NCBI GenBank assembly: GCA_036267955.1 | Contig: DATAVB010000059.1 | Coordinates: forward strand, 1-64,000 | DNA length: 64,000 nucleotides | Source: DATAVB01 sp036267955 | GTDB lineage: Bacteria; Actinomycetota; Actinomycetes; Mycobacteriales; QHCD01 | Direction of reading: 5' to 3' | Shown: in pieces, positions 1 through 8,206 of the stretch | Layout of the letters: each line of letters starts with the position of its first letter | How positions within the stretch are numbered: the stretch's first letter is position 1 | The notes under the pieces: generated by a model | Databases searched by the model: none | The model's input: the letters and a program-made list of their open reading frames with translations, nothing else | Told to the model about the DNA's origin: nothing | Position numbers and translations under genes: made by a program

Positions 1-140
1 CGCTCAGCCACCGAGAATTCGGGCCGGAGGTCTCGCCGGCAGACTCGTCGCTGGCCGGGGATCGCCGACGGAACACGGTGGCACGGCTGCTGCACACTCC
101 CCTGGGTCGCGGCGACGCCGGTCGCGGGTCGCTTCGGTGA
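1..140 (+). other. Possible 3' end of an upstream gene (weak)
   Basis: The third forward frame is open from the window edge to a TGA at 138-140 and has mostly G or C in third codon positions, which suits the C-terminus of a coding sequence. The roughly 45 residues match nothing I recognise. A strong palindrome follows at 203-230, as expected after a gene end. The rest, up to the MarR operator at 254, looks non-coding. This could equally be chance openness in GC-rich DNA. Confidence 0.25.
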
Positions 141-202
141 ATTCGCTTGTGCCATACCGTAATCGATGACGCCGACAACTCCACGCAGGTGCCCGGCCGA
201 GT

Positions 203-230
203 CGTGGTCAGGCCCGCGGGCCTGACCACG
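203..230. terminator. 28-bp perfect palindrome, probable terminator hairpin
   Basis: Positions 203-230 are perfectly self-complementary around a GCCCGCGGGC core, with no unpaired loop. It lies between a possible upstream gene end (138-140) and the MarR gene at 277. Actinobacterial intrinsic terminators often lack a U tract, and none is visible here. A large regulator-binding palindrome is the alternative. Confidence 0.5.
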
Positions 231-253
231 GAAGGCACTTGTGGCACGATAGA

Positions 254-278
254 ACGATATCGTATTATCCCATATCGT
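254..278 (+). promoter_or_regulatory. Putative MarR operator overlapping the start codon
   Basis: A perfect 10-bp palindrome ACGATATCGT (254-263) is followed by a second half-site ATATCGT (272-278) that runs into the GTG start at 277. The AT-rich repeat stands out from its GC-rich surroundings and sits where a MarR dimer would block its own transcription or a leaderless message. Assignment to the adjacent MarR protein is inferred from position. Confidence 0.5.
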
Positions 279-702
279 GAGTATGACACCTGATCGATCC
301 TCGATCCTGGCATTGCAGCGGGCAACCCACGCCACCCTGCAGCGGCTCGCGGCGGAACTCGTCGACCTCGACCTCACCGCATCGGAGATCAACGCGCTGG
401 CCAATCTCGGGGACCGGCGCGGTCGGAGCGTCTCGGAGCTGGCGGCCGAGGTGGGCACCCGCCCGACCACATTCACCAGCGTGCTGGACCGCCTGGAACG
501 CCGCGGACACATCACCCGCGGAGCTCGGCCCGGAGATCGACGCGCGGTGGTCATCGAGCTGACGGCGTCCGGACGTCACGCCGCAGCCACGATCCGGCGG
601 GCTCTGGCCGAGTTGGAGGACCGTGCCCTGGGCCCATTGCCGGATCGAACAGTCGACGCCTTCCACCTGGTCCTGCGCGCCTTGACGGATGCCTCCTCAT
701 GA
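277..702 (+). CDS. MarR-family transcriptional regulator
   Basis: The 141-residue protein has the size and layout of MarR: an N-terminal dimerisation helix, then a winged helix (SVSELAAEVGTRPTTFTSVL recognition region, LERRGHITRG, and the wing PGDRRAVVIELTASG). Members bind palindromes near their own promoters and are usually released by small aromatic or oxidant ligands; the ligand is unknown here. GTG at 277 is used, with ATG at 283 as alternative. The stop overlaps the next start (ATGA at 699-702), so the regulator is translationally coupled to the unknown protein and the acetyltransferase downstream. An AT-rich palindrome covers its start. Confidence 0.88.
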   Translation: MSMTPDRSSILALQRATHATLQRLAAELVDLDLTASEINALANLGDRRGRSVSELAAEVGTRPTTFTSVLDRLERRGHITRGARPGDRRAVVIELTASGRHAAATIRRALAELEDRALGPLPDRTVDAFHLVLRALTDASS

Positions 703-1130
703 CCGGGCTACCACCAGGCCCGGTGGAATTCGACCGGATGATGACCGAGGCGCTGAAATCCGCCGAACGATTCGGCCATCGCCAGCACGTGCACCTCACC
801 TGGCTGGCGGTTGTCCAGTACGGCGTGCCGGCCGCCGTGGATCTGATCAGCGACGGCATCCGACGCACCGCCCGCTATGCCGGCGCACCGCAGAAGTATC
901 ACGCGACGGTCAGCCAGGCCTGGGTGCAGCTTGTGGGGCACCATGCCGCGGCGCTGGGCGTCAGCGACTTCGACGCCTTCGTCGACCACGAACCGGCGCT
1001 GCTCGACAAACGGCTGCTGATCCGGTTCTACACGTCGGGCACGCTGGCCACCTCGCGGGCCAGAACCGGCTGGGTCGAGCCCGACCGGGCACCATTTCCA
1101 TGGCAGCACGACGCGATGTGCGAACGATGA
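699..1130 (+). CDS. Conserved hypothetical protein in MarR operon
   Basis: This 143-residue soluble protein has no signal peptide or membrane segment. Visible blocks that look conserved are FGHRQHVHLTWLAV (residues about 25-38), QKYHATVSQAWVQLV and LLDKRLLIRFYTSG followed by WVEPDRAPFPWQ. It appears helical and rich in His, Trp and Tyr in the middle. I recall similar actinobacterial proteins but cannot attach a function. It overlaps MarR upstream and GNAT downstream by 4 bp on each side, so all three are likely made together and may serve one detoxification or modification task. Confidence 0.7.
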   Translation: MTGLPPGPVEFDRMMTEALKSAERFGHRQHVHLTWLAVVQYGVPAAVDLISDGIRRTARYAGAPQKYHATVSQAWVQLVGHHAAALGVSDFDAFVDHEPALLDKRLLIRFYTSGTLATSRARTGWVEPDRAPFPWQHDAMCER

Positions 1131-1867
1131 ATACGCGGCTGGCGGCGGTCGTCGACCGATACTGGGCCGGCGTCTTCGGGTGCCCGGCCGAGGCGCTCTG
1201 GCCGGCGACTGCGACGGTGACCGCACACGCGCCGGACGGACTTGGTGACTACCGCGGGATCTATGTGCTGGCCTGCGGCGCGGCCGTCCGTATCTCCGTT
1301 CCGGCGCCCTTGCTGGCTGAGGTGTCCGCTGTGGTGTCAGCGGGGAGACCCGGGAATCTGCTCGATGCGGCGTTCTGGCGTGCCGCTCTCGGTGATCGGA
1401 TCGCCGCCGTACACGGCCCCAGCGTGCACCACTATCTGGACGCGGTCCCCCGCCCCGGCGTCGAGGTGCGGGAGGTGCCGGCTGGGCAGCTCGAATTGTT
1501 GCGCAGCGCCTGTCCCGAGGCGGACTGGACCGAGGGCGGCTTCGGCGAGCCGGACGGACGCTGCTTCGGCCGGTGGGTGGACGGCAGCCTCGTCGCGGCC
1601 GGGAATCTGACCCTCTGGCGTGGACAGCCGTCCGATGTGGGGCTGGTAACCCATCCGGATCACCGAGGTCGTGGGTACGCCGGCGAGGTGGCGCGGCACG
1701 TCACCCGGGTGGCGGTCGAGACGGCCGGGGTCGCGCGGTACCGCGCGCTCACCACCAACACCGCGTCGCTCGCCGTCGCTCGACGGCTGGGCTTCAGTGA
1801 ATACGGGCGGAATATCGGTATTCGACTCACGCCTCTTTGGGCGAGTGCAATCCGACCCCGAGAATGA
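1127..1867 (+). CDS. GNAT-family N-acetyltransferase
   Basis: Translation from ATG 1127, which overlaps the previous stop as ATGA, gives 246 residues. The C-terminal third is a GNAT fold: the acetyl-CoA loop is VTHPDHRGRGYAGEVARHVT (Q/R-x-x-G-x-G/A type), followed by a helix and TTNTASLAVARRLGFSEYG, the usual last strand. The N-terminal about 120 residues are a variable, possibly substrate-recognising part. It should transfer an acetyl group from acetyl-CoA to an amine; the substrate is unknown. The 3' end overlaps the convergent EamA gene by 41 bp. Confidence 0.85.
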   Translation: MNTRLAAVVDRYWAGVFGCPAEALWPATATVTAHAPDGLGDYRGIYVLACGAAVRISVPAPLLAEVSAVVSAGRPGNLLDAAFWRAALGDRIAAVHGPSVHHYLDAVPRPGVEVREVPAGQLELLRSACPEADWTEGGFGEPDGRCFGRWVDGSLVAAGNLTLWRGQPSDVGLVTHPDHRGRGYAGEVARHVTRVAVETAGVARYRALTTNTASLAVARRLGFSEYGRNIGIRLTPLWASAIRPRE

Positions 1868-2711
1868 CCAACACGATTCCGCCGATGTCCTGCAGGGATG
1901 GCAACTGGCTCAGGATGACCGCTCCGATCGCGGTCGCGCTGGCCGGGAGAATCGCCAGCATCAGGGCGAAGGTCGGTCGCGGAATTCGCGCCATGGCGAG
2001 TTGATCGGTGACATATGGAATTACCGACGAGCAGATGCCGATCGCAATTCCGACCAGCAGCCAGTACGGGTGGCTGAAGGTCGGGATGGCGTCGCCCAGG
2101 CCGATCGGGGCGGCGAGGACCGCCGCGACCAGCATCGAGGCGCCGAGCCGGTCGATGCCGCCGAGCCAGCTGCCGCCCTCGACGTTCGCGATCCGGTGCC
2201 CGAGCACGACGTACAGCATGAAGAGCACGCAGTTGGCGAAGGCGAACACGAATCCGAGCGGCTGGTTGACGATCCGGATGTCGGTGAGCACCACCACCCC
2301 GCCCATGGCAAGACTCAGGGCCAGCAGGTTGCGCCGGGTACGCGCACCGGTCGCGGCCAGAATCACGGTGCCGAGAAACTCGATCGCGCCCACTGTGGAC
2401 AGTGGGAGCCGGTCGACCGCCAGATAGAACGCGGAGTTCATCACTGCCAGTACGGCGGCCAGGGCAGGGAGAACCCAGCGCTGCTGGCGGTCGAGCCGGC
2501 GCACCAGCCGCCACGGCCGGCGCCAGACGGCGAAGACCACGGCCGCGGTGAAGATCCGCAACCAGGCGACGCCCAGGACCTGGACGTGGGCGAACAGCAG
2601 TACGGCGATGGCCGGTCCGAGATAGTGGAAGACCGCGCTGACCATGAAGTAGACCTGGGGCGGCAGTCGTTTTGCCGCCGATTCGGATCGGGTTGCCAAT
2701 TCCAATTCCAC
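1827..2711 (-). CDS. EamA/RhtA-type metabolite exporter (DMT superfamily)
   Basis: About ten hydrophobic segments in two homologous halves mark a drug/metabolite transporter. The first segment follows PPQVYFMVSAVFHYLGP; later ones include FVFAFANCVLFMLYVVLGHR and the second-half motif YVTDQLAMARIPRPTFALML, typical of RhtA-like amino acid exporters. GTG at 2711 places about 16 residues before PPQVYF; TTG at 2753 or GTG at 2726 are alternatives, and no strong ribosome site decides. A divergent Lrp/AsnC regulator about 100 bp away suggests control by amino acids and export of an amino acid or related compound. The 3' end overlaps GNAT. Confidence 0.85.
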   Translation of the reverse strand: MELELATRSESAAKRLPPQVYFMVSAVFHYLGPAIAVLLFAHVQVLGVAWLRIFTAAVVFAVWRRPWRLVRRLDRQQRWVLPALAAVLAVMNSAFYLAVDRLPLSTVGAIEFLGTVILAATGARTRRNLLALSLAMGGVVVLTDIRIVNQPLGFVFAFANCVLFMLYVVLGHRIANVEGGSWLGGIDRLGASMLVAAVLAAPIGLGDAIPTFSHPYWLLVGIAIGICSSVIPYVTDQLAMARIPRPTFALMLAILPASATAIGAVILSQLPSLQDIGGIVLVILGVGLHSPKEA

Positions 2712-2809
2712 AAGTGCATGATCCACGGGATGCCGGCACCAGAAAATGGTCAAGAAATGGCAGGAGGCGCCAGTTGCCTACGAATCGACGGGCAAACGGC
2801 CCATCTGCC

Positions 2810-3283
2810 GTGAGTTCCTCAGCTGACCTCTTGGACGACGTCAATCTGGCCCTCCTCCGCGAGCTGCAGGACAATCCCCGCATCGCGATGTCCGAGCTGG
2901 CCCGGCGGGTGTCGATGTCCGCGCCGGCGGTCACCGAACGGGTTCAGCGGCTGGAGCGCGCCGGCGTGATCACCGGCTACCGGCTCGAGGTCGACCCGGC
3001 GAAGCTAGGACTGCCGGTGATCGCCTGGGTCCGGATCCGGCCCGCACCCGGTCAGCTGCCCAAGGTGGCGAAGCTGGCGACCCAGATTCCGCAGATCGTC
3101 GAGTGCTACCGGATCACCGGCGAGGACTGCTTCCTGCTCAAGGTGCACGTCGCCGCGGTGGACGCTATCGAGGGCATCCTGGATCGGTTCCTGATGCTGG
3201 GTCAGACCACCACCTCGATCGTCCAGTCCACCCCCGTGCCGACCCGACCGCTGCCGTTCCCCGAGCCGGACCGCCGCCGCTAG
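2810..3283 (+). CDS. Lrp/AsnC-family transcriptional regulator
   Basis: From GTG 2810 the protein is 157 residues, the normal Lrp length. The N-terminal winged helix reads DDVNLALLRELQDNPRIAMS, ELARRVSMSAPAVTERVQRL, ERAGVITGYRLEVDPAKLG, matching the family closely. The C-terminal RAM ligand-binding domain follows (ECYRITGEDCFLLKVHVAAV). Such proteins form octamers that respond to amino acids. It is divergent from an EamA exporter, the classic arrangement for amino-acid export control. An in-frame extension back to 2672 overlaps the exporter start and is unlikely to be used. Confidence 0.9.
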   Translation: MSSSADLLDDVNLALLRELQDNPRIAMSELARRVSMSAPAVTERVQRLERAGVITGYRLEVDPAKLGLPVIAWVRIRPAPGQLPKVAKLATQIPQIVECYRITGEDCFLLKVHVAAVDAIEGILDRFLMLGQTTTSIVQSTPVPTRPLPFPEPDRRR

Positions 3284-3289
3284 CCCGGA

Positions 3290-3316
3290 TGTCGAGAAAG
3301 TGGCGCCAGCTTCGTC
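3290..3316 (+). promoter_or_regulatory. Putative ECF42-dependent promoter
   Basis: TGTCGA at 3290-3295, a 17-bp spacer and CGTC at 3313-3316 match the -35 (TGTCGA) and -10 (CGA/TC) elements I recall as reported for ECF42 sigma factors. The site is about 55 bp upstream of the VOC start and heads the VOC-YciI-sigma gene set, so the sigma factor at 4263-5411 probably transcribes its own operon. Confidence 0.55.
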
Positions 3317-3369
3317 CCGGGGACACGAACGGCCCATGACGGGCCCCGCGATGAAGAGGGAGAATCACC

Positions 3370-3810
3370 ATGACGATTCAGCGGATGGACAACGTCGGCA
3401 TTGTGGTCGACGACCTTGCGGCCGCGATTGCGTTCTTTGTCGAACTCGGTCTGGAACTGGACGGCGAGGCGCAGATCGAGGGTATTTGGGCGGATCGCAT
3501 CGTCGGGCTCGACGGCGTCCGCTGCGACATCGCGATGATGCGGACTCCGGACGGCCACGGCCGGCTCGAGCTGGCGAGATACCACAGCCCCGCGGCGATC
3601 GCCGCGGGGCCGGACAACCCGCCGCACAACACGCTGGGCATGCATCGCGTCATGTTCGCCGTCGACGACATCGACGCCACCGTCGCCGCGCTGCGAACCC
3701 ACGGCGCGGAACTTGTTGGAGAGGTGGCGCCGTACGAGGACAGCTACCGGCTCTGCTACCTCCGTGGCCCTGAGGGGATCATCGTCGCCTTGGCCGAGCA
3801 GCTCGGCTAA
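3370..3810 (+). CDS. VOC-family (glyoxalase/bleomycin-resistance fold) protein
   Basis: The 146-residue protein has two beta-alpha-beta-beta-beta units: MDNVGIVVDDLAAAIAFF opens the first and GMHRVMFAVDDIDATVAAL the second, ending in the metal-ligand type strand LRGPEGIIVALAEQL. VOC proteins are metal-dependent isomerases, dioxygenases or small-molecule binders; the substrate cannot be read. An AGGGAGA ribosome site precedes ATG 3370. It is first in a unit with a YciI/DGPF protein and an ECF42 sigma factor, behind a matching promoter, so it is probably a stress-response effector. Confidence 0.88.
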   Translation: MTIQRMDNVGIVVDDLAAAIAFFVELGLELDGEAQIEGIWADRIVGLDGVRCDIAMMRTPDGHGRLELARYHSPAAIAAGPDNPPHNTLGMHRVMFAVDDIDATVAALRTHGAELVGEVAPYEDSYRLCYLRGPEGIIVALAEQLG

Positions 3811-3845
3811 CGGCCACAATGGGCCGTACCCGCATTGAGGAGAAC

Positions 3846-4256
3846 ATGATGGCCAGGTACCTGCTGCTCAAGCACTACCGGGGTGCGCCGGCATCGGTCA
3901 ACGACGTGCCGATGGACCAGTGGACACCCGAGGAGCTCTCCGCCCACGTGCGGTACATGCAGGACTTCGCCGCTCGGCTCGAGGTCACAGGCGAGTTCGT
4001 CGACAGTCAGGCGCTCTCCCCGGAGGGCACATTCGTCCGCTACGACGGCGAGGGACGGTCGCCGGTCACCGACGGCCCGTTCGTCGAGACCAAGGACGTG
4101 ATCGCCGGCTGGATGGTGATCGACGTCGAGACCTATGAACGGGCGTTGGAATTGGCCGCCGAGTTGTCCGCGGCCCCGGGCGCGGGCGGGAAACCGATCC
4201 ACGAGTGGCTCGAGGTGCGCCCGTTCCTGGCCGCGCACTCGATCGGCCCGGAGTGA
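3846..4256 (+). CDS. YciI-like (YCII/DGPF domain) protein
   Basis: The protein is 136 residues from ATG 3846, preceded by a good GAGGAG ribosome site. It carries the defining DGPF signature in TDGPFVETKDVIAGWMVIDV together with the YCII ferredoxin-like core (LLLKHYRGAP at the start, HEWLEVRPF at the end). DGPF proteins are the characteristic genomic partners of ECF42 sigma factors and are their usual regulatory targets; their biochemical role remains poorly defined. The sigma gene begins 6 bp after this stop, so the two are cotranslated neighbours. Confidence 0.92.
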   Translation: MMARYLLLKHYRGAPASVNDVPMDQWTPEELSAHVRYMQDFAARLEVTGEFVDSQALSPEGTFVRYDGEGRSPVTDGPFVETKDVIAGWMVIDVETYERALELAAELSAAPGAGGKPIHEWLEVRPFLAAHSIGPE

Positions 4257-4262
4257 CGCACG

Positions 4263-5411
4263 GTGGATGAGACGCTGCTGCGGACTCTCACCCCCACCGT
4301 GATTGGCATTCTGGTCCGTCGCGGCGCCGATTTCGCGGCGGCCGAGGATGCCGTGCAGGAGGCCCTGGTCGAGGCCGTGCGTGGGTGGCCGGATGACCCG
4401 CCGCGGGACCCAAAAGGCTGGTTGCTCACCGTGGCCTGGCGTAAGTTTCTCGATTCCGCCCGCGCCGAAAGCTCCCGCCGGCATCGCGAGGTCCGCGTCG
4501 AGAGTGAGCCTGCGCCCGGCCCGGGCGAGCTGGTGGACGACACGCTCCAGCTGTACTTCCTGTGCGCGCATCCGTCGCTCACACCGGCCTCGGCCGTCGC
4601 GCTCACCCTGCGCGGGGTCGGCGGCCTCACCACTCGTCAGATCGCGCAGGCCTACCTGGTGCCGGAAGCGACCATGGCGCAGCGCATCAGCCGGGCCAAG
4701 CGGACCGTCTCATCCGTCCGGTTCAACCAGCCCGGTGATGTCGGCACGGTGCTGCGGGTGCTCTACCTGGTCTTCAACGAGGGCTACTCCGGCGATGTCG
4801 ATCTCGCCAGCGAGGCGATCCGGCTCACCCGACAGCTGGCGGCCAGGACCAACCACGAAGAGGTCGCGGGCCTGCTCGCGCTCATGCTGCTGCACCACGC
4901 GCGGCGTGCGACCCGGACCGGGCCCGACAGCAGGCTGGTACCTCTTGCCGAGCAGGACCGCGGCCGATGGAACACCCGCCTGATCGCCGAGGGCGTCGGC
5001 GTGCTCCAGACAGCCCTCGCCCGCGACCGACTGGGGGAATTTCAGGCTCAGGCCGCCATCGCCGCGCTGCACGCCGACGCCCGAACGGTCGAGGAGACCG
5101 ACTGGGTGCAGATCGTCGGGTGGTACGACGAACTGGTGCGGCTCACCGACAGCCCGGTGGTCCGCCTCAACCGGGCCGTGGCGGTCGGCGAGGCCGACGG
5201 CCCGCGGATCGGTCTGGCTGCTCTGGCCGAGCTCGACCCGGCCCTGCCCCGGCACGCCGCCGTCGCGGCGTACCTGCACGAGCGAGCCGGTGAGCCGGCG
5301 ACCGCGGCGCGGCTCTACGCCGAAGCCGCCCGGGCGGCATCCAGCCTTCCCGAACGCGACCACCTCACGCGCCAGGCCGCACGGCTCAACCATCGAGGCG
5401 GTCACGGATAA
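4263..5411 (+). CDS. ECF42-group RNA polymerase sigma factor
   Basis: This 382-residue protein is twice the length of an ordinary ECF sigma factor. Region 2 is near the N-terminus (AAEDAVQEALVEAVRGWP, PKGWLLTVAWRKFLD), region 4 lies at about residues 110-150 (LTLRGVGGLTTRQIAQAYLV, ATMAQRISRAKRTV), and a helical C-terminal extension of about 200 residues (DUF6596/TPR-like, YLVFNEGYSG, LMLLHHARRATR, YDELVRLTDSPVVRLNRAVA) completes the ECF42 design. No anti-sigma gene is adjacent; in this group the extension is thought to control activity. The upstream DGPF gene and TGTCGA/CGTC promoter fit autoregulation. The stop overlaps the convergent M81 gene by 10 bp. Confidence 0.93.
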   Translation: MDETLLRTLTPTVIGILVRRGADFAAAEDAVQEALVEAVRGWPDDPPRDPKGWLLTVAWRKFLDSARAESSRRHREVRVESEPAPGPGELVDDTLQLYFLCAHPSLTPASAVALTLRGVGGLTTRQIAQAYLVPEATMAQRISRAKRTVSSVRFNQPGDVGTVLRVLYLVFNEGYSGDVDLASEAIRLTRQLAARTNHEEVAGLLALMLLHHARRATRTGPDSRLVPLAEQDRGRWNTRLIAEGVGVLQTALARDRLGEFQAQAAIAALHADARTVEETDWVQIVGWYDELVRLTDSPVVRLNRAVAVGEADGPRIGLAALAELDPALPRHAAVAAYLHERAGEPATAARLYAEAARAASSLPERDHLTRQAARLNHRGGHG

Positions 5412-6737
5412 CGGGTGTCGGGTTCGAACGGGAACAGCGGCCGGCGCCGGCGGATGTAGCTCAGCCGGGTCAGGTCGGCGCTCGTGACGCCCGGGGTGTC
5501 CACCTGGATGATCTCGGCGGCCAGCGGTCCGTACGACGCGAGCGGCGAGTGGACCCCTTTGGCGACGACGGCCCGGAATTCGGCGGGGTCGAGCCCGAGA
5601 GCTGGCAGCTGGGCACTGCTGTAGGCGCCGACCACCTTGCTGGTCAGGATGAACGTCGTGGCGTCGTCCCCCGTCACCACGGCGGTCGGGCCGGCGTCGA
5701 AATGCCGCTGGCCGGAATGCGTCGGGCCGGAATCCTGATAGACCCCGTCGTGCAGGGCCCGCACCCGGCCGGTGACCTCCAATCCGCCGGTCACCCCGAG
5801 TCCGGTGGCAAGGGACAGTCGTACGGCCGCGCCGACTCCGGCGGTATGGCAGGTGGCGGCGGCGACCTCGTCGGTGACGGGCGCCAGCAGCCCACGTACG
5901 GCCAGCTCCCGGGCCCGCCGGACGATCACCGTGGAATCGCCCCGGGAGCCGCCGCCGATGTTGTCCCCCACGTCGAGCAACAGCACCGGTGTCGCGGGTG
6001 CCGACCGCACCCGTTTCAGGGCCCCGTCCACGCTCGGCGCCCGCGCGGTGAAGCCGGCCCGCCGGGCCCAGACCTGCCGGGCCAGTGTCGCGGCCAGGCG
6101 TTCGGCGGCGGCCGGGTCGGCCTCGGTGACCACCACGACGCTCATGCCCATTTCCGCAACGTCGGCGTACGGATAGCCCTGCGCGACTGACGCGGTGAGC
6201 ACCTCCGGGCGTGCCAGCACGGCGTCAAGGTCGGCGAGGACTGACCGCATCGGCTCGGTGTCGGTGTTCTGGCAGAGGATGTCGATGACGGCCGGCAGTT
6301 GGACGAGCGCCTGGGTGGGTCGGCTCTCTCCGTGGGCGGTCCGCACCACCAGCTCGGCGATCTCGGCGGCCCGCTCCCGGGCATCGACGTGCGGGTTGGT
6401 CCGGTACGACGGCCGCGCCGTGCAACGCCGCGAGTACGCCGTCCCACGGCCCCTGCTCGGCCAGCAGCGCGAGCATTTCGGTGAGCAGGTCGTCCAGCGC
6501 CTTTTGCGTGACCGGGCCTGTTGGCGTCGCTCGCGCGAAGAGCAGCGGCGCCACCTCGACATCCGGGCGAGTGCCGACCGAGAGAAAGCCGGCAACGGTG
6601 TCCCGCGCCGCGACGTGCCGTTCGACGATCTGGCCGCCGCGGACAATCCCGCCGCCCCGGAAAAGCTCCGGGTCCGCCCGGGTTGAGGCAAAGATATTCG
6701 ACTCGTGCGACAGGCCGAGTAACGCCAGCCGGGTCAT
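5402..6737 (-). pseudogene. M81-family metallopeptidase (MlrC-like), frameshifted
   Basis: Two frames together spell a MlrC/M81 (microcystinase C-like) protein. The N-terminal part, from ATG 6737, reads MTRLALLGLSHESNIFAS to LAALHGAAVVP. The remainder (HVDARERAAEIAELV, LLLDVGDNIGGGSRGDST, VTDEVAAATCHTAGVGA, GVHSPLASYGPLAAEIIQVD) is one frame away. The switch falls near 6398-6404 and fits a single-base insertion. M81 proteins are zinc-dependent hydrolases of linear peptides or amino-acid derivatives; the metal-site context SHESN and the GGGSRGDS block survive. Divergent from the aminotransferase gene, which is also damaged. A sequencing error is the alternative. Confidence 0.8.
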
Positions 6738-6849
6738 ATCCGCTGCCCCACAATCCTTCTGAGCAATGCGGCTTCCTGAATGCCGCGACAACCAGCAGAA
6801 CGTACCGGTGCAACCGGCGCCGGGCAGGTTCCGTTTCCGGAGGAGAAAC

Positions 6850-8200
6850 ATGTGTTCTTTCGTTGAAGGCTTGCGGTTACGGTTGCAGTCCGCCGTCCGT
6901 GAGGAGTTCACCAGCCGTGGGGATGATCGAATCCTGGCCAGGGTCGGCGCAGCGCTGAGCGCGCGCCCGACGGTCCCTCGGTGGCGGCGTCAGCACCGGC
7001 CTGCGCGCCAGCATGAAACCGCATCCACTCTATTTCGAGCGCGGCGCGGGCAGCCGCCTGTGGGACGTCGACGGTAACGAGTATCTGGATTTCGTCTTGG
7101 GCTGGGGTCCACTGATCCTCGGGCACAGCCATCCCGCGCTGACCGAGGCGGTGGGCACGCAACTCCCGCTGGGACAGACCTTCGGCTCCGGGCATGCCGC
7201 CGAGTACGAGGTCGCCGAGCAGATCTGCGCGGCCTATCCAGGCGCCGAGCGGGTGCTGTGGTCGAACACGGGCACCGAGGCGGTGCAGGTCGCGCCGCGC
7301 TTGGCGCGGGCGGCCACCGGACGGACCGCAGTCGTGAAATTCGAGGGCCACTACCACGGCTGGTCGGATCAGCTGCTGCTTGGCTACCGGCCAGACACAG
7401 ACGGCGCTCTGACCGGGTTGGGCAGTCGCGGTCAGCACCCGCGGTCCCCCGATGACATCCTGCTGCTCCGCTGGGGCGACCTGGATCGGCTGCGCGAGGC
7501 GCTATCCGGCGACACGGATATCGCCGCGGTATTCACCGAGCCGGCGCTGTGCAATTCCGGGGTCATCGCACCACCGGACGGATTACTCGCCGAATTGCGC
7601 GAGTTGTGCGATCGCGCCGGGACAATGCTGATCTTCGACGAGGTCATCACCGGTTTCCGGGTCGCGTACGGCGGCGGGGCCGCCCGTTACGGAGTACGGC
7701 CGGACCTGGCGGTTTTCGCGAAGGCGCTGGCCGGCGGATTTCCGCTCGCCGCGGTGGCCGGCCGGGGCGAGCTGATCGACCAGGTCACCGCTGGCGTCGT
7801 ACATGCCGGTACGTACAACGGAAACCCGATCGTGCTGGCCGCGGCGGGCGCCACCCTGCGGGAGCTCGCTCGGCCTGGTGTCTACGAGAACTTCGAGGCG
7901 CTCGGTGGTCGGCTCGCCGCCGGAATTGCCGATGCCTTCTTCCGGCACGGTCGCGACGGCGTGGTCAACCAGATCGGCCCGGTCGTGCAGGGTGCCCCGG
8001 GGTTGACGCGGCTCGACGATTTCGCTGCCTTCCTGTCCGTGGACTGGCCGGACTACGACCGCATCGTCGTCGAACTGCTGCGGCGCGGGATCTTCTGCCT
8101 TCCCGGTGGCCGGTGGTACCTGTCGACCGCGCACACCACGGCCGACATCGACCGCGCCGTCGACGCCTTCGACGAAGCACTGACGGCGACGATCGGGTAG
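6850..8200 (+). pseudogene. Class III aminotransferase (GSA-aminomutase-like), N-terminal frameshift
   Basis: Most of the protein is intact: LWDVDGNEYLDFVLGWGPLI, TGTEAVQ, FEGHYHGWSD, LIFDEVITGFR and the PLP lysine in FAKALAGGFPLAAVAG place it with glutamate-1-semialdehyde-aminomutase-like class III enzymes. The expected N-terminus is in another frame: ATG 6850, seven bases after an ideal GGAGGAG site, gives MCSFVEGLRL to LSARPTV, while the continuation LGGGVSTGLRASMKPHPLYF is shifted. The switch lies near 6972-6977; an in-frame stop at 6956-6958 prevents a longer start in the second frame. Initiation at ATG 7013 would give 395 residues but lacks a ribosome site. Confidence 0.75.
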
Positions 8201-8206
8201 GAGCGC

